From: Cyclobacteriaceae bacterium
GTDB lineage: Bacteria > Bacteroidota > Bacteroidia > Cytophagales > Cyclobacteriaceae
Direction: 5' to 3'
Assembly (NCBI GenBank): GCA_026129485.1
Contig: JAHCHY010000001.1
Coordinates: forward strand, 248,001-312,000
DNA length: 64,000 nucleotides
Numbering within the stretch: position 1 is the stretch's first letter; each line of letters opens with the position of its first letter. The notes under the pieces are model-generated. The model was not told where the DNA came from and searched no databases. It saw only the letters and a program-made list of their open reading frames with translations. Below are positions 55,113-63,958 of the stretch, one piece after another. The position numbers and the translations under genes were made by a program.

Positions 55113-55493
55113 CTATGTCTTGGCCTGTATTGTTTCTGAAATCCTAATCAGGTATCCATTAATGTCTTTGATGGTAAATTCCCTTATACCCCATGGTTCA
55201 TCAGTTGATTCAGTAAGCACATCAATTTCCTTTTCTTTGTATTCATTGTAAATTTCATCCACACAATCTACGAACCAAACTAATTCCAATCTGTATTTGT
55301 CATTATTAATCAAAAGTAGATGGTCAGGGTTTTCTCCGAACAGAAGTCTCATTTCATCTCTTTGGATCCCGCCATCTTTGCCCATTACCCACTCCTTGTC
55401 GAAACCGAGCTTGTCTTTGTAGTAGTTCAACGTCTGCTGAAGGCTTTCCACTGGAATAAAAGGAGTTACCTTATAAAATGTTTTCTGTTTCAT
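55113..55493 (-). CDS. VOC-family (glyoxalase/bleomycin resistance-like) protein
   Basis: 126 residues. Two beta-alpha-beta-beta-beta modules: TPFIPVESLQQTLNYYKDKLGF ... LELVWFVDCVDEIYNEYKEK ... PWGIREFTIKDINGYLIRISE, the last with the conserved Glu. Single-domain members dimerise and bind metal or small molecules; substrate unknown. It overlaps the DoxX gene by four bases (ATGA), so they form a pair. A+T-richer than the acylphosphatase neighbour. Confidence 0.88.
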   Translation of the reverse strand: MKQKTFYKVTPFIPVESLQQTLNYYKDKLGFDKEWVMGKDGGIQRDEMRLLFGENPDHLLLINNDKYRLELVWFVDCVDEIYNEYKEKEIDVLTESTDEPWGIREFTIKDINGYLIRISETIQAKT

Positions 55494-55846
55494 GAGAGTT
55501 TTATTTTTTTAATATCTATCCATATGACTAAACACGCTACCAAAGTTACGATGGCTACATGGAGTAAACGACTAATTTCATCGTGTGCCAGATGTGTGTA
55601 GGCTGCCCCTAACATAATGCCAATCAAACCTATTGCTGCCCATTTTCTTAATTTAGGAATAAGAATGCCGATTGCGCCCAGCATTTCCAATACTCCAATC
55701 AGATGCATAAATCCATCTGAGTAGCCCCAGTAATGCCATCTTTCGAGAGAAGACACTTTAAGTTTTCCTATTCCAGCTCCCAGGAACTGGAGTGCAAGTA
55801 AGGATGCACAAATCCAGATTGCGATTCTTTTTACTTTGCTATTCAT
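55490..55846 (-). CDS. DoxX-family membrane protein
   Basis: 118 residues with four TM helices and the motif AGIGKL...GWSDGFMHLIGVLEMLGAIGILIPKL of DoxX-like proteins. In other bacteria DoxX-type proteins take part in thiosulfate:quinone or peroxide-related redox complexes, but most are unassigned. Stop/start overlap (ATGA) with the downstream VOC gene. Confidence 0.87.
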   Translation of the reverse strand: MNSKVKRIAIWICASLLALQFLGAGIGKLKVSSLERWHYWGYSDGFMHLIGVLEMLGAIGILIPKLRKWAAIGLIGIMLGAAYTHLAHDEISRLLHVAIVTLVACLVIWIDIKKIKLS

Positions 55847-55943
55847 TGCATTTTGGTTTTAGTCCTTTGCAAGAATAGCCGGCTTTACGGACAATAGATT
55901 TATATTCTTTGTAGTCCGTGCAGGTTTTTTTGTAAAGCGTTTT

Positions 55944-56828
55944 TCAATCCGGTTTTAAGCTTACTACTTTGTCCTTGAAGGTTCTGCTTAACCGGAGTTC
56001 GGCACCCATTTTAGTAATGAGCTTATATTCACCATTTGGCAGGGACTGCATACTTTCAAGAGCTCCTTTTCTAATGATTGCTGAGCGATGGATTCTATAA
56101 AATTCCTGTGGGTTCAGTTTTTCTTCAAACCCTTTTAAATTCCCCACAACCACAAATCTTCCTTTCTGGGTACAAATTTCTACATAAGCGCCTGAAGCTC
56201 TAAGATGGTCGATTGTCGAGAACTCAATAAATTGTGTTTTTCCGTTAATCCTTAGGCCAATATGAGTATGGTCAGATGGCTGCTGGCCCTTTGATGAGGC
56301 ATTGTCAACAAGTTCAGCGTTAATTTTCTCCAATCTATCAATTGTGTCGTTAAGCAAATGGATTCTTGACATTGATGACCAGACTAAAAAACCTATGTAT
56401 GTCATAAGAAACATGCAAAAATCCTGAATGATATTTTTACCAAGATTATGGGTGAATTGTCTCCAAAACGTGATAAAGTCCAGCTCAGCATTTAGATATA
56501 CTATCCTGTAAAGGCCATCCCATGCAGAAGCTAAAATGACAACGGACAGACTAAACAGTATAAAGTTGAAATAAGTATTTATTACACGTCCATACAAAAA
56601 AGGTAAAGTCAATGAAATTATTATCCAGAGCAACCACCTTGGTAATACCAAAAGAAAAAAGGAAAACCAATTGAAGTGTTGAATTGGCCCTACTTCATAA
56701 GGTGCTACAATTCGCAGGAATGTTGTATTGATCAGTGCAATACAAAACCAGAATAAGGTAACGTACAACCACCAGTTTTTTGGTAGCGAATCCCTAAACA
56801 TTTTTATGCCGGGTAGCTTCAGGAGCAT
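55944..56828 (-). CDS. Membrane-bound LytTR-family DNA-binding protein
   Basis: 294 residues. Four TM helices in the first ~155 residues (WLYVTLFWFCIALINTTFL, FNWFSFFLLVLPRWLLWIIISLTLPFLYG-type segment, FILFSLSVVILASAW, FCMFLMTYIGFLVWSS), a coiled linker (NDTIDRLEKINAELV) and a C-terminal LytTR domain (~195-290, FIEFSTIDHLRASGAYVEI ... FYRIHRSAII). It combines membrane and DNA-binding parts without a receiver, so it may sense a membrane signal directly. Same orientation as the permease gene just upstream and could control it. An alternative start is the Met ten residues in. Confidence 0.88.
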   Translation of the reverse strand: MLLKLPGIKMFRDSLPKNWWLYVTLFWFCIALINTTFLRIVAPYEVGPIQHFNWFSFFLLVLPRWLLWIIISLTLPFLYGRVINTYFNFILFSLSVVILASAWDGLYRIVYLNAELDFITFWRQFTHNLGKNIIQDFCMFLMTYIGFLVWSSMSRIHLLNDTIDRLEKINAELVDNASSKGQQPSDHTHIGLRINGKTQFIEFSTIDHLRASGAYVEICTQKGRFVVVGNLKGFEEKLNPQEFYRIHRSAIIRKGALESMQSLPNGEYKLITKMGAELRLSRTFKDKVVSLKPD

Positions 56829-56890
56829 TTACAAATATAAGTGTTGATGTTATACCATTTATTCATGTGGCGTCTGGGGATTTAGCTCTT

Positions 56891-56929
56891 GCCATAGCTT
56901 TGATATCGAGTGGGTTTGGTGGCTATGGC
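56891..56929. repeat. Hairpin between permease and LytTR genes
   Basis: GCCATAGC (56891-56898) pairs exactly with GCTATGGC (56922-56929), loop 23 bases, followed by GTAACGCTTGCGCC. There is no T-run on either side, so it is not a standard intrinsic terminator. It resembles the palindromes that bound other A+T-rich genes here. Confidence 0.45.
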
Positions 56930-56972
56930 GTAACGCTTGCGCCTGTATTATGAATTTATCCGGGTTCGGTTA

Positions 56973-59363
56973 TTATTCATTTCGCAAGCTCTTAACCGGA
57001 TTTAGATTGGCAGATTGTAAAGTCTTTATGCCCACAGTTAAAGCTGTAAGCACCACAAGGATCAGAACCGGAAATAAAAATAGTGAAATGTCGAGTGGCA
57101 TTTGATAAGCATATACGTGGAGCCATTCTTTAATCAACAGGTAAACCACCGGGACTCCGATTATACACCCAACGATAACTAACCGCGCATAGTCTTTTGA
57201 CAGAAGGGATACTATGCTAAATGCTGAGGCTCCAAATACTTTCCTTATTCCGATTTCCCTGATTCTCCGGTTAACGGTGTATAGCGATAATCCGAACAAT
57301 CCCAAAAATGAAACGATAACGGCCAGGAAGGTCAGTATGCCTACAATCATCCCGACCTGCTTATCGGAGGAGTATTGCTGATCAAATCTCTCGTCTAAAA
57401 AATAATAGCTGAACACATTGCCGGGGTAAGCCTCTTTCCATCTTTTTTCAATGCCGGAGATTGTTGTTGGAATATCCTGGCTGGCAATTTTAATGGCATA
57501 GGACGGGCCCCGGGGAGCGTAGTCCTGCCTGTATAAAATTGGCTGAAGCCGGTGTTGAAGTGATCTGAAGTGATAGTTCCTGATCACTCCGATGATTTCA
57601 AATCGCCTGCTACCGATGAAAATGACTTTCCCCAGTGCATCATTGATATTGGCAAACCCGAACATTTTGGAAGCCTCTTCATTAATCAATAGTGTGCTCC
57701 TGTCGCTTTCAAGCTCATAATTAAAACCTCGTCCTGTCAGCACGGTAAGATTAAAGACATCCAAAAATTCATTACCGATGCTTATAATGCGGCTGCTGTA
57801 ACGGTAAGGCGCGTTTTCTTCATTCAACGTAATATCGGCCCGGTGCCAGTCAATTTCAGACCCGGGAAAGCTTGATGCGTGCGTAACCCCGTTCACGGAA
57901 GACATGCGAAGGATTTCATTCCTGAATAGCTCAAACTTGTTAACCGTTGTCGCGTCAGTCAATACAGGCGAATCGATTACCAGGGTTTGTTCCAATGAAA
58001 TTCCAAGATTTTGATTCCGGATGAAGTTGATTTGCTTTTCAATTGCAAAAATGGCGGTGATCAATACCAATGAAATAGTGAGTTGAGTAACCACTAACAC
58101 TTTTCTCAGTGTAGAGCGATCTGTAAACTCATTCACTTTTCCTTTTATGGATTGAAGGGGCTTGAATGAAGAAAGAAATAAGGACGGGTATAGTCCTGAA
58201 ATCAGTACTCCGGCCAGGAGCACGGCCAGCAAAAACAGGTAAGCTGCGGGTATTTGCAGAATCGATATAGACGATTCGAGTTGGAAATAGGATGCCGCCA
58301 GTGGCCAGATAATGGCAAAGAGCAGGATGGCGCACAAAAGTGAAATTACGTTAAAGACAAATGATTCGGTAAGGAAGCGTACAATTAATTGCCTCCTGCT
58401 GGCCCCGATTAGTTTGCGAACGCCCACCTCTTTCATGCTTTCCAAAAATTTTGCAGTCGAAAGGCTTATGTAGTTAAACCATGCAAGCAGCAGCACAATC
58501 AGGCCTAGCCCGATAAAGAAATTTACCATAGTTGCCCGGCCACTTCCATCGAGTGCGTGTAAACGAATGTCGCGTATCGGCTCCAACAGGTATTTATCGC
58601 CTGTGTTGTCCCGGTGATGTTGTTTAACTATCGCGGCAAGTCCTTCTTTGAGATTTTCAGGTGTAGCATGATTATCTAACCGGATGTACGTAGTAACGTT
58701 GCTCCACGCCCAGTTCTCATTCCACGCCTGTTCATTTCGCGGTGGTAAAATGATATCAAAATGTTCATTCGTGTTTGCAGGGATATCTTCAAAAACGCCT
58801 TCAACCATGAACCGCACCATTTCAATATCAGCGCCCGGGAAGCCTATCTCAAGTAACTTACCGACCGCATCCGTATTTCCAAAATATTTAGTAGCAATTG
58901 ATTCGGATATACCGATGGATTGAGCAGTCCTGAGAATTTTACTGACATCGCCACTCCGAAGATTGACTGCGAGAATATCAATAACAGGGGGGTCTGCAAA
59001 TACAATACGACCTTCAAGGTTTCTGATTTCTGCATCCGGATTATACACCACCGCGCTTTCTTTAGAGCTGAGCCGACCAATTGCCTCGATACCGGGAAGT
59101 GATTGTTTCATGGCATAAGCCAATCCTGAAACTGTTCCTTTTGAGATTCCCTCGAAAATGCCATTGCTGGTATTATACAGGTTCAGCCGATACGTTCGGT
59201 CTGCATTTTTATTGAATCGCTCAAAGCTATATTCGAACCAGGCAAATTGAACGATGAACAAACAAACTGTAAGGCTGGTTATTAAGCCAATGAAGTTTAT
59301 GAATGAGAATGATTTATTCCGAGCCAGTTGACGCAGAATAATCTTAATATCATTAGTGATCAT
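56973..59363 (-). CDS. ABC transporter permease, MacB/FtsX type without prefix domain
   Basis: 796 residues. Starts directly with ITNDIKIILRQLARNKSFSFINFIGL and TM1; there is no permease prefix domain, unlike the two paralogues at 5.7-10.9 kb. MacB-core, three FtsX helices with MKEVGVRKLIGASRRQL, a second core and the final block with IREIGIRKVFGASAF. Predicted half of an MacB-like exporter; no ATPase gene nearby. Its 3' end is followed by a palindrome and then the LytTR gene on the same strand. Confidence 0.9.
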   Translation of the reverse strand: MITNDIKIILRQLARNKSFSFINFIGLITSLTVCLFIVQFAWFEYSFERFNKNADRTYRLNLYNTSNGIFEGISKGTVSGLAYAMKQSLPGIEAIGRLSSKESAVVYNPDAEIRNLEGRIVFADPPVIDILAVNLRSGDVSKILRTAQSIGISESIATKYFGNTDAVGKLLEIGFPGADIEMVRFMVEGVFEDIPANTNEHFDIILPPRNEQAWNENWAWSNVTTYIRLDNHATPENLKEGLAAIVKQHHRDNTGDKYLLEPIRDIRLHALDGSGRATMVNFFIGLGLIVLLLAWFNYISLSTAKFLESMKEVGVRKLIGASRRQLIVRFLTESFVFNVISLLCAILLFAIIWPLAASYFQLESSISILQIPAAYLFLLAVLLAGVLISGLYPSLFLSSFKPLQSIKGKVNEFTDRSTLRKVLVVTQLTISLVLITAIFAIEKQINFIRNQNLGISLEQTLVIDSPVLTDATTVNKFELFRNEILRMSSVNGVTHASSFPGSEIDWHRADITLNEENAPYRYSSRIISIGNEFLDVFNLTVLTGRGFNYELESDRSTLLINEEASKMFGFANINDALGKVIFIGSRRFEIIGVIRNYHFRSLQHRLQPILYRQDYAPRGPSYAIKIASQDIPTTISGIEKRWKEAYPGNVFSYYFLDERFDQQYSSDKQVGMIVGILTFLAVIVSFLGLFGLSLYTVNRRIREIGIRKVFGASAFSIVSLLSKDYARLVIVGCIIGVPVVYLLIKEWLHVYAYQMPLDISLFLFPVLILVVLTALTVGIKTLQSANLNPVKSLRNE

Positions 59364-59472
59364 AAGCGCAGGATTGTCGGTGAGTCTGTATTGTTCAACG
59401 AAGTTTTGTCATTCTGATTGTGTTATTGATGCAGTGTGCAGAATTGGTTTTTTCCACCACAGCGTCAATTGC

Positions 59473-59952
59473 TTATTTATCCTCCATATATTCAAACATA
59501 ATCTTTTCGTCATCCGTCAAGATTGTTCGCGTACAACCTTGTCCAAAAGCAATCCACTCAACTCCATAATAACCTGCCCCGTCTGAGAACCCTCCTATTA
59601 TTTTATATTTGTGTCCTTCGATCTTAAGTTTGAATACTCTGTCGTTAAAGTAATCTTGATGCCAGGGATTATACATGCCATCTACCTGTAAATCGTAGAT
59701 TTGTGTTCCGATCGTTAAAGTTCCCTTTTTTAAATACGTCCTTGGCATTTCTCCATCCGTTCCAAAGACAAGTTTATTGTCAATTGATATAACGAGTTTG
59801 TCAGATCTTTCAATCTTTTTTCCTTTCGGGTCAAAAACGTCTTTTACAAAAGTCAAAATTACATCGTCTGCCAGTTTTACTCTTACTTCCTTTTCTTGCC
59901 CGTAAGATTGTACTGATAGCGTTAATAGCGTTATTGTAAATAGTCGTCTCAT
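59473..59952 (-). CDS. Secreted hypothetical protein
   Basis: 159 residues with a signal peptide (RRLFTITLLTLSVQSYG, cut before QEKEV) and a beta-rich mature part (VRVKLADDVILTFVKDVFD ... FGTDGEMPRTYLKKGTLTIG ... IIGGFSDGAGYYGVEWIAFGQGCTRTILTDDEK). One Cys only. I do not recognise the family. It is A+T-rich like the genes around it and ends ~110 bases before the permease start on the same strand. Confidence 0.75.
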   Translation of the reverse strand: MRRLFTITLLTLSVQSYGQEKEVRVKLADDVILTFVKDVFDPKGKKIERSDKLVISIDNKLVFGTDGEMPRTYLKKGTLTIGTQIYDLQVDGMYNPWHQDYFNDRVFKLKIEGHKYKIIGGFSDGAGYYGVEWIAFGQGCTRTILTDDEKIMFEYMEDK

Positions 59953-60025
59953 TTGTATGAATAATTGGTTGCCCGTTTATCTAACCCACTCATATTCTAT
60001 ATCAACATCCGAAACTCATTTCCCG

Positions 60026-61168
60026 CTACCCCACCACCTCGTCAAACGCCTTCACAAAAGCTTTCATCTCATCTAATGTACCAATGCTAACGCGGCACCA
60101 TTCTTTTCCCTGGTAATCCCACACGCGGATTTGAAAACCGCGTTTCATTGTTTCGGCTAAAATGGTTCTGCCGTCTTTTGGTGCGGGAAACAATACACAA
60201 TTCGTGCGCGACTTGCCGTGGAACCACCCCTTCTTATCCAAATATTGCTGGAAGAAATTCAACGCCTCGTTGTTTTTAGTGCGGGTAAGCGTGGCAAACG
60301 CTTTATCGTTAAGCGAAGCTTTGGCTGCAGCCAGTCCCGCCTGGTTAATTGCAGGGCCCATCTGGTATTGCGAGATTTTCCTGATCAGCTCCGGCTGCCC
60401 GATGGCATAACCCAATCGCAAACCCGCCAGGCCATATACTTTCGAAAACGTGCGCGACACCATTACATTCTGCCCTTTGCGCACCAGCTCAATGGCCGAA
60501 CGTTGCTCGTCCGGTTCCAGGAACTCGAGGTAAGCTTCATCGGAAAACACCAGGGTTTTCTTGCTCATCTCTGCACAGAAGTCGAGGTACTTTTGGCCTT
60601 CTATGATAGTACCGGTTGGATTGTTGGGATTACACAGGAACATCAGTCGCGTATCGGGCTTTACGGCTGTGGCCAAAGCATCGAGGTCATGTTTGTGATA
60701 ATCATCCACATCCACACGATCCCACCTTGCATGTAACTTCTCGGCATAGTCCATCAGCGACCGAAACGTAGGGAATGCAGAAAGCACCGCGCCACCTTCC
60801 AGCGCAAGCGCCATCCCGGTAAGGCATAACGTTTCGCTCGAACCGTTTACCACCAGGATATGATCGGGAGAAACACCCTCCTTCTCGGCTAATACTTTCT
60901 TAAACTCCTGCACGGGCTCAAAAGCATAGCGGTTAAACTCGTTCATGGCATCCGCAATAGCTTTGCGTGCCAATGCAGACGGCCCATACGGGTTTTCATT
61001 TGAACCGAGGCGAACTGTCTTTCCATTTAACAATGGTGTAAAACTTTCTTCTGCAACGCTTACCGGTGCCGCCAGCAACTGGCTTACCAGCGAGGAAGAA
61101 ACCGTAAGCCCGCCTGTAAGCGCCAGCGTGGACTTAAACCAATCTCTGCGATTAATGTTTTTGCTCAT
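60026..61168 (-). CDS. HisC-like PLP aminotransferase with Tat signal peptide
   Basis: 380 residues. Twin-arginine signal NRRDWFKSTLALTGG with a following hydrophobic stretch and AAP cleavage site, then a class-II aminotransferase close to histidinol-phosphate aminotransferases: LGSNENPYGPS, NGSSETLCL, FLCNPNNPTGT, FSDEAYLEF, and PLP Lys243 in SRTFSKVYGLAGLRLGY. HisC is normally cytosolic; the signal predicts periplasmic export with cofactor bound, so its substrate is more likely an envelope amino compound than histidinol phosphate. No his genes are nearby. Confidence 0.9.
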   Translation of the reverse strand: MSKNINRRDWFKSTLALTGGLTVSSSLVSQLLAAPVSVAEESFTPLLNGKTVRLGSNENPYGPSALARKAIADAMNEFNRYAFEPVQEFKKVLAEKEGVSPDHILVVNGSSETLCLTGMALALEGGAVLSAFPTFRSLMDYAEKLHARWDRVDVDDYHKHDLDALATAVKPDTRLMFLCNPNNPTGTIIEGQKYLDFCAEMSKKTLVFSDEAYLEFLEPDEQRSAIELVRKGQNVMVSRTFSKVYGLAGLRLGYAIGQPELIRKISQYQMGPAINQAGLAAAKASLNDKAFATLTRTKNNEALNFFQQYLDKKGWFHGKSRTNCVLFPAPKDGRTILAETMKRGFQIRVWDYQGKEWCRVSIGTLDEMKAFVKAFDEVVG

Positions 61169-61179
61169 AAGTAAAAAAT

Positions 61180-61416
61180 TTAGTCTTCAATTTCTTCGTA
61201 GCCGGTTTTCAGCAGCAGGTAAGCAACAAAACCCGAAACTAAAGTAAAGAGCAGCATTGCAACCGGCACTCCCCAGTCAAACCCGGTCTTGCCCATCGCT
61301 ACTTTTACGATCCACACAATAAGCGCAATAAAAGAAGCTACGGCACCCATTGCAGCGCCCATGCCGTAGTAAATCGCAAAGCCGCCATTTATTTTTCGTT
61401 CTGTTCTGTTGCTCAT
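61180..61416 (-). CDS. Small two-TM hypothetical membrane protein
   Basis: 78 residues with two TM helices (YYGMGAAMGAVASFIALIVWIV and VPVAMLLFTLVSGFVAYLLL) and a short acidic tail (YEEIED). No family recognised. It starts one base after the gene that precedes it on the minus strand and ends 11 bases before the HisC-like start, so the three genes probably form one unit. Confidence 0.75.
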   Translation of the reverse strand: MSNRTERKINGGFAIYYGMGAAMGAVASFIALIVWIVKVAMGKTGFDWGVPVAMLLFTLVSGFVAYLLLKTGYEEIED

Positions 61417-61417
61417 A

Positions 61418-62422
61418 TTACCACTTCGGTTTTTGATAAAACGTTACATAAGATTCGCCATCCAATACGATCATGGGATCACGTGTTTTGGGATGATTAA
61501 CTTTCTGCAGTTGATATGAACCCTGCCCGCGTGTTTGTGAATTGTAATAAATACGATCGCCCTCCACCCACCATGTCCCCTGATCGCTGCCCTGCGATGA
61601 TGTGCCTGCATAAAACGAGTTGGTGTTGGTATCCATCGAACGCTCAGATGTATATTGATACGTTCCGTTTGCATTTAATACAAAGCACTCGCTGGAGCTT
61701 GAGCCGCCACTGTTGGTAGATGTTACTTTTATCCAGCACCATTTGCCCACCAGTTCCGGTGCCACACGTCCGCCACCGGGCTGCGACTGGCTTTGGGTTT
61801 GATTTGCGGTATTCCCTCCTCCTTTCGTATATGTAAACTGCTGTCCGTTGGCACTTAAGGTAAGTTGGTCGCCTTTAATGCTGTACGCCAGCATAGCACT
61901 GCCCTGCGGTGTTGACAGAATAATATGCCCCTGCGATACCTGGTACTGCAATGTGTTGCCGAGATAAATACACTGGCCGTTGCTTTTAAATTCAACTGAT
62001 TCACCATTACCGCTCCACACCCCTATTACATCCGCTCCGTTTTGCGCTCCGCCACTGGTTTGAGGTTGTGGTGTAGTCTGAGCTGCCTGTTGGGTGTTTG
62101 GTGTTCCGCTTCGCGTAAAGGCAATGCTGCCGTCCAGGTCGCCACCGGAAAGCGTAAGGCTGTTGCCTTGCAGCGCATACGTGTACACGGTAGTCTGGCC
62201 GCTTTGTGTAATAATGGAAAGCTTATTGGCCTGGCTGGTGTATTTGATCATCTCGCCATCAACCTCTCCGCTGCCATCGGCATGGAGCGCGAGCGTCATC
62301 TGGTAACCAAACTGGCTGTTTTGCCAGGTGCCGGTAAGCTGATTGCCTTGCTGCACTTTGGCCCCGATCTGTGCATACGCAAGAGAAGGGACGAGGAAAA
62401 GGACAAAAACGATAGTTTTCAT
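61418..62422 (-). CDS. Secreted beta-rich repeat protein of unknown function
   Basis: 334 residues from ATG 62422 (a frame from 62455 lacks a good signal). Signal peptide TIVFVLFLVPSLAYA. Three internal units of lipocalin-like strands: TGTWQNSQFGYQMTLALHADGSGEVDG...GNSLTLSGGDL, GVWSGNGESVEFKSNGQCIYLG...GDQLTLSANGQ and LVGKWCWIKVTSTNSGG...FYQK, separated by Gln/Thr/Gly-rich linkers. Secreted or periplasmic; ligand unknown. First of the three-gene minus-strand unit with the small membrane protein and the aminotransferase. Confidence 0.75.
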   Translation of the reverse strand: MKTIVFVLFLVPSLAYAQIGAKVQQGNQLTGTWQNSQFGYQMTLALHADGSGEVDGEMIKYTSQANKLSIITQSGQTTVYTYALQGNSLTLSGGDLDGSIAFTRSGTPNTQQAAQTTPQPQTSGGAQNGADVIGVWSGNGESVEFKSNGQCIYLGNTLQYQVSQGHIILSTPQGSAMLAYSIKGDQLTLSANGQQFTYTKGGGNTANQTQSQSQPGGGRVAPELVGKWCWIKVTSTNSGGSSSSECFVLNANGTYQYTSERSMDTNTNSFYAGTSSQGSDQGTWWVEGDRIYYNSQTRGQGSYQLQKVNHPKTRDPMIVLDGESYVTFYQKPKW

Positions 62423-62628
62423 GGGGTGTGATAAATAGTTAACCAATTTAAGCAAAAGCTAACAAAAACTATTTTCAGGCTGGTCTGTTTACCCGGTTCC
62501 TACATGATTATGGAGGTGCTCGTTCGGGAGATTTTCCGTCTGCAAAGGCCCAGATAATATCCATCTTGCACATTAAAAAAGCAGTGTTTGCTTTTTGCGC
62601 CACACCGGGATGGAGCGTGTCTAAAATA

Positions 62629-63132
62629 TCAGAGCATTTTTTCGATCAGTCGCATTACCTGCGAAAGGTATTCCTCGTCTGTTGCATCAAAATCATTCAG
62701 CTTGTCGCTGTCTGCATCCAGCACCAATGCTACTTCATTATTTTTAAATGCAGGCAGCACAATTTCAGATTTTGAAGCCGAGCTGCAGGCAATATGCCCC
62801 GGAAAGGCATCCACATCCGGCACGATAATAACCCGCTTCTCCTTCCAACTTGTACCGCAAACTCCTTTTCCAAAGCCAATGCGTGTGCAGGCTATCGGCC
62901 CCTGAAACGGGCCAAGCACCAATTCCTGCCTGCCGGCAGCGTTATTTTTAACGATGTAAAATCCTATCCAAAAAAAGCTGAGTGTTTCCTTGAGCGCTGC
63001 CGCGATGTTGGCGAGGTTAGCCATTAGGTCAGGTTCGCCTGATGTAAGCGATTCCAATTGCGGAACAAGCGTTTGATAGCGGGAAGCTTTATCGGTTGCG
63101 GAAGAAATAACCAGGTTTTCGGCCATAAACAT
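62629..63132 (-). CDS. Free methionine-(R)-sulfoxide reductase (GAF domain, fRMsr)
   Basis: 167 residues from ATG 63132 (the next in-frame ATG is two codons on). GAF fold with FFWIGFYIV and ELVLGPFQGPIACTRIGFGKGVCG. The three catalytic or resolving cysteines, Cys82, Cys92 and Cys116, keep the spacing of E. coli Cys84, Cys94 and Cys118, and DVDAFPGHIAC and SEIVLP match the family. Reduces free methionine-R-sulfoxide. With the MsrB at 12019-12510 the organism repairs free and protein-bound forms. A longer frame reaching 63318 has no family match and is rejected. Confidence 0.93.
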   Translation of the reverse strand: MFMAENLVISSATDKASRYQTLVPQLESLTSGEPDLMANLANIAAALKETLSFFWIGFYIVKNNAAGRQELVLGPFQGPIACTRIGFGKGVCGTSWKEKRVIIVPDVDAFPGHIACSSASKSEIVLPAFKNNEVALVLDADSDKLNDFDATDEEYLSQVMRLIEKML

Positions 63133-63306
63133 TTTATATGGCTCCAAAAGTAAACTACTCAGCCCTGGTAAAAAAGCAGAATAATAATGATGGCTATTAC
63201 CACTCCGATTATTTGTATAAGCCCCTTGCGCATATCGGCAGGGAAGCACGTGCGGAATTTTTGCCAAACCAAAAGCTGGCTTAATTACCTTAACTTTACG
63301 GCAAAT

Positions 63307-63948
63307 ATGACACGGCATCTCAAGCTTATTATAGCCCTGATTATTACCGGCACTATAGCCGCTTTTGTATTGCTGGTGGTTATTCCTGAGCGATTAGCTA
63401 AAAACAGTTATGAGGCAGCCAAAACGCTGGGTGAAGATTTTCGCAAGGCTTTTCAGTTTACGCCCGAAGTGCGCGTTGAAAATACGGTAGTGCTCAACCA
63501 GCAAACCGGTGTGCTGGAGCTGGCCGTGCTTTCGCAAAACTTTCAGCATAACTATGGCTACACCAACACCTGGATAGGCAGCACCAAAAAGATCAACATC
63601 AGCGGAAGCTTTATTGCCAAGGTGGGGTTCGATCTGAACGAAAAGTTTTCGATTACCCTTCAGGATAAAACCGCTGTTGTTTCTTTGCCTGAACCTCAAT
63701 TACTCTCCATCGAATCGCAAGGCGATATTGCTTACCGCGATGAAAACGGCTTATGGAATTGGGTAAGCATGGAAGACCGCACCGCAGCCACCAATGCTTT
63801 TATTGCCGATGCCAAAGCTTATGCACAACAGGCTGACTTCATCAAAGATTCAAGAGTCAGGGCAGAAGAGCAGATCAGGAAAGCGCTGGCCCCGCATGCG
63901 GATGAAGTGGTGTTTGAGTACCGGGTTGTTATTCCAAAGCTTCAATAA
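63307..63948 (+). CDS. DUF4230 domain protein
   Basis: 213 residues from ATG 63307 (the frame from 63187 has no match before it). N-terminal TM or signal anchor (LKLIIALIITGTIAAFVLLVVI), then the DUF4230 region (EVRVENTVVLNQQTGVLELAVLSQNFQHNYGYTNTWIGSTKKINISGSFIAKVGFDL ... FSITLQDKTAVVSLPEPQLLSI). Function unknown, probably periplasmic. Separated by 174 bases from the divergent fRMsr gene, and followed after ten bases by a gene cut by the window end. Confidence 0.88.
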   Translation: MTRHLKLIIALIITGTIAAFVLLVVIPERLAKNSYEAAKTLGEDFRKAFQFTPEVRVENTVVLNQQTGVLELAVLSQNFQHNYGYTNTWIGSTKKINISGSFIAKVGFDLNEKFSITLQDKTAVVSLPEPQLLSIESQGDIAYRDENGLWNWVSMEDRTAATNAFIADAKAYAQQADFIKDSRVRAEEQIRKALAPHADEVVFEYRVVIPKLQ

Positions 63949-63958
63949 TTTTCAGTTT

